Part shown: positions 53,264-57,203 of the stretch, one piece after another
How the letters are laid out: each line of letters starts with the position of its first letter
Position numbering within the stretch: the first letter of the stretch is position 1
Origin: CAYZJV01 sp964478945
GTDB lineage: Bacteria > Spirochaetota > Spirochaetia > Sphaerochaetales > Sphaerochaetaceae
Length of the DNA stretch: 57,203 bases
Direction of reading: 5' to 3'
Assembly (NCBI GenBank): GCA_964478945.1
Contig: CAYZJV010000013.1
Location: 1 to 57,203 of the forward strand
Notes under the pieces: generated by a model
The model's database searches: none
What the model was told of the DNA's origin: nothing
Seen by the model: the letters and a program-made list of their open reading frames with translations, nothing else
Position numbers and translations under genes: made by a program

Positions 53264-53286
53264 GCGACCGGTGAATCACCGGTCGT
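53264..53286. terminator. Terminator hairpin between convergent operons
   Basis: Perfect 9-base arms CGACCGGTG and CACCGGTCG around AAT lie between the GH31 operon and the corrinoid operon. TAATTA follows on the plus strand. It may serve both directions. Confidence 0.65.
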
Positions 53287-53305
53287 AATTATGTAATCGT
53301 TGCTG

Positions 53306-53986
53306 CTAGAGTCGTTCCTTGAATGGGACTCTGCGGTTGGGGCAATTCTCGCGTTCGCAGTAGGCGCAGCTCTCGTAGTCTGTGGTTGCGGAGGCGAAGA
53401 GCATTCCGGAAACTGATTTGTTGGGAATCATCAATGAGCTTTCGGTGAGTGTGACTCCTGCTTGATCGGCTCCTCCGAGAAGTCTGAATAATCCCTGCAT
53501 TTGCTCGATCGGCCAGATGTCGACATTGCCCGAACCTGGGTTCAAACTCAATGGTTTGGTGATGCCAAAGTGGTTCTTGCAGTGTTCCAGCATATATCTG
53601 CGTGCCGCACCGAGGGCTTGGTTCTTCACCGAATCCAACCAATAGGGTGCGAGAAAATCGAGTGGGGAGAGGTCGTAACGTTCCATCTCATCTCCGCAGG
53701 TGGCCACATAGCCTATGACCCTATGCACATCGTCGAGGGCAGCAAGGGCTTTTCCAACGAAGCGTTCTTCACCGATGGTCACCGAAGGCAATCCATCGAC
53801 TTTGCCATGCTCATCGATGAACATTTCACGCAACAATACTTTCGGTTGCAATCTCTCTGAAGCCGCTTCGAACAGTATCGTGGCATCCTCTTGGGCATCA
53901 TCGATGTCTGCGTAGCGGATACTGTGTTGGTACTGCGAGAATTTCGCTTCAAACGGTACGGTAAGGACAATCGGATCAAAACTCAT
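53306..53986 (-). CDS. Stand-alone B12-dependent methionine synthase activation domain protein
   Basis: A 226-residue protein matching the C-terminal reactivation domain of MetH without the rest of the enzyme. Conserved parts are LNPGSGNVDIWPIEQMQGLF, GVTLTESSLMIPNKSVSG and a middle helix region with VIGYVATCGDEMER. In MetH this domain binds S-adenosylmethionine and re-methylates inactive cob(II)alamin. A C-terminal CAYCERENCPNRR adds a CxxCx4C cluster absent from MetH. ATG 53986 follows GGAGA by 5 bases. As the last gene of the corrinoid operon it probably reactivates the corrinoid protein. Confidence 0.85.
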   Translation of the reverse strand: MSFDPIVLTVPFEAKFSQYQHSIRYADIDDAQEDATILFEAASERLQPKVLLREMFIDEHGKVDGLPSVTIGEERFVGKALAALDDVHRVIGYVATCGDEMERYDLSPLDFLAPYWLDSVKNQALGAARRYMLEHCKNHFGITKPLSLNPGSGNVDIWPIEQMQGLFRLLGGADQAGVTLTESSLMIPNKSVSGMLFASATTDYESCAYCERENCPNRRVPFKERL

Positions 53987-53999
53987 GTGGTTCTCCAAG

Positions 54000-54977
54000 C
54001 TAAGGGGTTGGTGTGCATGTCGCATCGGTACCGGTAAGTCGTTGCCATGTGGTTTTCATCATGCCCACGGCATCGAGGTCCGCAGAGTGGATACAGACGA
54101 TTCCCGGTTCTATTGAATCGGGCATGGTACGTTCGGAAAGGGTTACATGCGGGCCAACTGCGTCTATCAGGATGGCCTTATTATTCTCAGATGGCAGAAA
54201 CCCTTTCATTCTCAGCATCTGTGAGGAGACTTCGGCCATAAAGGATTCCAAGTGGGCACCTCCATATCCTTTGGGTGGGAGGAATATGCAGGTCTTAGGA
54301 CGACCGTGGACGCCCCATCCACGATAGCAACTCGCATCGGTGGTGGTTTTTGGCAGTTCATTCGTACTCTCGATCAAAAGTTTCGTGAGTTTTGGATCCA
54401 CTTTGCCATAACTGGTGGAGAAGATCGGAGCGAGTGGTCGCAAAGCGGCTACTTTCGATTTCACTTGTTCGAGTGTTGTGTCATCGACAAGATCGATCTT
54501 GTTGATCACGAACCAGTCGCTGAACACGATCTGCTCCTCAAGCGTCTTCAACGCCTTGGAAAGGAGTTCGAAGCGGTCGACATCCACCACACAGAGCATG
54601 CCACCATAAGAAACCGTATGGTTGGTTCTCTGTTGTATGATCGAGACGATCTCCAAAAGGGGACTTGGCTTGGCGAGTCCCGAGGCTTCCACGATGATGA
54701 GATCGGGAGCGACTTCGGCCATCGCCTCGACCGACTCGATGAATGAGCCGCTGAGGCAACTGCAGAAGATCTGTCCTCCCGAAAGGCTCTTGGAAGAGAC
54801 GATCTTGCCTGATTGCTCGACCAAGGCTCCATCCACAGCGATGGAACCGAAATCATTGAGTATCAAGCCGATGCTCTTGTCGGTCAGGGTGCCCAACAGG
54901 CTGTTGATCACCGAGGTCTTCCCCGATCCGAGGAAACCGGTGACCAACACCAGTCGGATGGTTTTGGCTTTTGCCAT
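54000..54977 (-). CDS. CobW/COG0523-family GTPase
   Basis: A 325-residue G3E-class GTPase. Walker A GFLGSGKT is at residues 14-21, the switch VEASGLAKP and the guanine-specifying NKIDL follow. The usual CxCC metal site is altered to FCSCLSGSF with only Cys72 and Cys74. Family members insert metals into cofactors or proteins. Within a corrinoid methyltransferase operon, a role in zinc or cobalt/corrinoid loading of its neighbours is likely. It shares one base with the start of the preceding gene's stop region, so translation is coupled. Confidence 0.88.
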   Translation of the reverse strand: MAKAKTIRLVLVTGFLGSGKTSVINSLLGTLTDKSIGLILNDFGSIAVDGALVEQSGKIVSSKSLSGGQIFCSCLSGSFIESVEAMAEVAPDLIIVEASGLAKPSPLLEIVSIIQQRTNHTVSYGGMLCVVDVDRFELLSKALKTLEEQIVFSDWFVINKIDLVDDTTLEQVKSKVAALRPLAPIFSTSYGKVDPKLTKLLIESTNELPKTTTDASCYRGWGVHGRPKTCIFLPPKGYGGAHLESFMAEVSSQMLRMKGFLPSENNKAILIDAVGPHVTLSERTMPDSIEPGIVCIHSADLDAVGMMKTTWQRLTGTDATCTPTP

Positions 54978-56323
54978 CAGAGGACCTCTTGTATCCTTGC
55001 GATCAATTCTTCACGGCTTGGGATAATCGAGGAGAAGGCCAACGTACCGTTGATGTAGATGCTCGGCAGCTGCTTCACTCCCACTTCCCTGCAACGGGCG
55101 ATGTTCTGCGGTACGGTATACTTGTACTCGACCAATTCGATCTCATCGTCCATATGCTTCACCGCATCCTGGGCCGCTGCCCACATGTAGGTGCAGGCTG
55201 CGCAGGTGGCCGAATCGAGGGTAAACACTTCCACAAGTGGCTTCTGCAAGTGAGCATAGTCGGGCAGTTCACCTTCGAATTTGATTCCTTCACTTTGGTA
55301 GTTGGCGACCATCGCACGGGCGCTGTCGGTTTCATGTACCGCGTGTTCGGCTGCGATTGCATTCTCCACCGGCACGTCGTAGGGCATGTCGCATCCCGGA
55401 GAGATGATCAGGCGACCCGAAGAAGCCGAATCGATCAGATCAACGACTGTCTTCATATTGTCCTGTTGGTTGCCGAACAGCATCACCGAGGTCAATGGGA
55501 TGTTCCCCCCAATGGTGATCTCGTACTTGTCGGTGATTTTCTTCGCATTGACCAGGTTCACGTTCTCATCGACCGAGAGGCTGTCGCATTTGGTACGGCA
55601 CATCGGTTCGATATTCATCGTCGCGTTTCCGCACACGAAGAACGAGCTCAAGCCGTTCTTGGACCGTATGTGGTCGAACAATTCACTGAAGGGTTTCTCC
55701 ATGAACTCTGCGAAGTGGTCGGGTGAAATTTGGGAGATCAAGGGATCGGTTACCGCCACCACGTCGATGCCTGCATCGATAAGATACCCACTGACCGCCT
55801 TGGCGACTTCATTGGTGTATTCCAGTAGTCTATGGACATACTCGGGCTGCAACATCATGTCCATGAAGATTTCGGTTCCCCTGAGGTGGGATGCCAAGGT
55901 GAAGGGTCCACAGCATACTCCGTAGAGGGCTGTGGTATCTCCAAAGGCCTTCTTCAACCGCTTGGTCGCCTCCAATTCCATGGCAAGCCGTCCCTCGTCG
56001 GTTCGGGGTATCTTGTTTGGTATGTCGGTGGTTTCGGCGAGCGGGTGGCTGGCTACGCTTGGTGGTCCATCATCGGCCCATGCCATGTCGCAGCCAAGGA
56101 TCTCCGCCTCGATTTGAAGATCGAACATCACCGGTTGCCCGTCGGGATGGTAGAGTCGATTGACCTCCAACGCCGATTCGACCAAGGCTTCGACGTCCGT
56201 CGAGACCTTTTTCGCATCATGGCCGAGCAACTTTCCCGCATGGACTCCGGTGAACGGCACCCATGCCAATTTGTCCGTCGATTTTCCTTCGATGGTGCGG
56301 AGCACCCGCTCTTTACCTGTCAT
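54977..56323 (-). CDS. UroD-domain methyltransferase-like protein fused to a thioredoxin-like domain
   Basis: A 448-residue fusion. Residues about 1-345 form a UroD/MtaA-like TIM barrel with zinc-motif cysteines at Cys231 (FFVCGNAT) and Cys311 (ISPGCDMP). The usual His of HxC is Phe. Residues about 360-448 form a thioredoxin-like domain: strand VEVFTLD, redox motif CAAC at 374-377 and cis-proline at 420 (KQLPSIYINGT), ending in a short helix. It would transfer methyl groups to or from the corrinoid protein encoded 12 bp upstream. The appended redox domain is unusual for this family and may reduce the corrinoid or its own zinc thiolates. Confidence 0.88.
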   Translation of the reverse strand: MTGKERVLRTIEGKSTDKLAWVPFTGVHAGKLLGHDAKKVSTDVEALVESALEVNRLYHPDGQPVMFDLQIEAEILGCDMAWADDGPPSVASHPLAETTDIPNKIPRTDEGRLAMELEATKRLKKAFGDTTALYGVCCGPFTLASHLRGTEIFMDMMLQPEYVHRLLEYTNEVAKAVSGYLIDAGIDVVAVTDPLISQISPDHFAEFMEKPFSELFDHIRSKNGLSSFFVCGNATMNIEPMCRTKCDSLSVDENVNLVNAKKITDKYEITIGGNIPLTSVMLFGNQQDNMKTVVDLIDSASSGRLIISPGCDMPYDVPVENAIAAEHAVHETDSARAMVANYQSEGIKFEGELPDYAHLQKPLVEVFTLDSATCAACTYMWAAAQDAVKHMDDEIELVEYKYTVPQNIARCREVGVKQLPSIYINGTLAFSSIIPSREELIARIQEVL

Positions 56324-56335
56324 GTAATCTCCTTA

Positions 56336-56974
56336 TCAGGCGCCTTTGCACAGTTCCAGCGCAACCTCGGCGGCTGTTGCCGCATCGGGGGTGTACTTGT
56401 CGGCACCAATGGTATTCTTGAATGATTCGGTCACCGGAGCACCTCCGACCATGACCTTGATCTTATCGTGCAAACCCGCCTCATTGACGGCTTTCACGAC
56501 CGCTTCCATTTCCTTCATCGTGGTGGTCAGCAAAGCCGAGCATGCGATGATGTTGGCATTGTTGGAGACCGCTTCCTCAACGAAGCGCTTCGGAGCAACA
56601 TCGGTTCCGAGATCGATGACCGTGAGGCCCTTTCCCTTCATCATCATTCCGACAAGGTTCTTACCGATGTCGTGCAGGTCTCCCTTCACTGTTCCAATGA
56701 CCACCGTACCCCTATTCTGGGCATTTCCGGCGGCCAACAGAGGCTTGAGGATCTCCATTCCGGCGTTCATCGCACGAGCTGCGATGAGCACTTCGGGAAC
56801 GAAGACTTCATTGTTCTTGAACTTTACTCCGATTACGTTCATACCCTCGAGCAGTCCCTGGTCGAGAATATCTTCCGCGCCCATTCCCTCGTCAACGGCC
56901 TGTTGTACGAGTTCCTTGACTTCCTTGGCTTTCCCTTTTTGTAGAAATTCGGAAAGTGCTTTCATGTCAGCCAT
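56336..56974 (-). CDS. Corrinoid protein, MtaC/MtbC family
   Basis: A 212-residue cobalamin-binding protein. Residues about 1-88 form the helical cap (EVFVPEVLIAARAMNAGMEIL) and residues about 89-212 the B12-binding Rossmann domain. The base-off ligand is His101 in GDLHDIGKN, with SALLTTTM and VGGAPVT further on. It carries methyl groups on cobalt between two methyltransferases. ATG 56974 follows GGAGG by 8 bases. It is the first gene of the operon behind a cobalamin riboswitch. No separate substrate-specific MttB- or MtaB-type methyltransferase is encoded in the window. Confidence 0.93.
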   Translation of the reverse strand: MADMKALSEFLQKGKAKEVKELVQQAVDEGMGAEDILDQGLLEGMNVIGVKFKNNEVFVPEVLIAARAMNAGMEILKPLLAAGNAQNRGTVVIGTVKGDLHDIGKNLVGMMMKGKGLTVIDLGTDVAPKRFVEEAVSNNANIIACSALLTTTMKEMEAVVKAVNEAGLHDKIKVMVGGAPVTESFKNTIGADKYTPDAATAAEVALELCKGA

Positions 56975-57037
56975 ATCATTTCCTCCCTGTATGGATGTCC
57001 TGTCTATCGCTTGGTCCACGAAGCACGTTCACGACAA

Positions 57038-57162
57038 CCAAGGTTTCCTGACTCGCGTTTCACCCTCCCCTGCTCCTTCCCGGTTTCCCAGTGGATTTGT
57101 ACAGGTTCGTCCACGCTTACAGTGACGGGCTCGTGGAGGAATCACACCTCACTTCCCTTGCA
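57038..57162 (-). promoter_or_regulatory. Cobalamin riboswitch upstream of the corrinoid operon
   Basis: Read on the minus strand, the leader has the ordered conserved blocks of the B12 riboswitch: GGGAAGTGAGG with a paired CCTC (57157-57136), a CGTCACTG block (57127-57120), CCACTG (57094-57089), GGGAAGG (57081-57075) and the B12 box GAGTCAGGAAACC (57054-57042). A CTTGGT/ACCAAG hairpin follows before the corrinoid gene with no T tract, so control is probably at translation. The true 5' end may extend slightly beyond. Confidence 0.85.
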
Positions 57163-57203
57163 ATCGCCGAATAAAGTTCTATGTGATATACGGTAACCCG
57201 AGG

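Noticed and set aside
1..57203. Search for CRISPR arrays, tRNA genes and mobile elements
   Set aside because: No regularly spaced repeats, cloverleaf-like sequences, transposase or integrase frames were seen.

Overview
The window looks like a piece of an anaerobic, saccharolytic spirochaete genome, most likely Sphaerochaeta or a close relative. This is inferred from the moderate GC content, the style of the binding-protein signal peptides (hydrophobic stretch ending FAxGQ or FASGQEE), and the dense packing of sugar and organic-acid uptake operons, each with its own regulator. No 16S rRNA or other marker gene is present, so the assignment is tentative. Two runs of exactly 100 N (1060-1159 and 28089-28188) are scaffold gaps of unknown true length. 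I see no tRNA, rRNA, insertion sequence, phage gene or CRISPR array.

Layout. (1) 39-6007 (+): a DapA-family lyase, a gap-broken gene, a TAXI-type TRAP transporter, an XRE-cupin regulator and a CoA-disulfide-reductase-like flavoprotein. (2) 17992-6081 (-): one long operon with a LacI regulator, GH38 alpha-mannosidase, GH39 glycosidase, sugar ABC transporter, two UroD-superfamily proteins and a glycerol-1-phosphate dehydrogenase. A 36-bp perfect palindrome lies in its promoter. (3) 18349-18783 (-): an orphan lipoprotein. (4) 19185-26067 (+): an AraC regulator, an RbsABC/Lsr-type sugar transporter and a ketose 3-epimerase. (5) 28043-26129 (-): a GntR/ABC exporter operon. (6) 28196-37139: a sugar-acid locus with a tripartite tricarboxylate-type transporter, two DapA-like aldolases, both 2-keto-3-deoxy sugar acid kinases (DgoK and KdgK) and two RpiR regulators, linked by A/T-tract palindromes at their promoters. 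(7) 37140-37496 (-): a DUF1801 protein. (8) 44855-37619 (-): an SsuABC-like transporter with two permeases and two ATPases, a cytosolic sulfatase and a LacI regulator. (9) 45471-53251 (+): a LacI regulator, sugar ABC transporter, GH31 glycosidase and a third UroD-like protein. (10) 56974-53306 (-): a four-gene operon behind a cobalamin riboswitch, encoding a corrinoid protein, a UroD-domain protein fused to a thioredoxin-like domain, a CobW-type GTPase and a stand-alone methionine-synthase-activation domain.

How the genes work together. Most of the window imports and trims plant- or algal-type carbohydrate derivatives: mannosides, alpha-xylosides or alpha-glucosides, sugar acids, rare ketoses and probably sulfate esters. 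The most unusual part is the corrinoid operon at the right end. It lies tail to tail with a glycoside-utilization operon that itself ends in a UroD-like gene, and two more UroD-like genes sit in the mannosidase operon. UroD-superfamily proteins include the cobamide methyltransferases MtaA, MtbA and CmuA. I therefore propose, as inference only, that this organism strips methyl groups from methylated sugars or glycosides and passes them through the corrinoid protein. The UroD-thioredoxin fusion is the best candidate in the window for a previously undescribed component.
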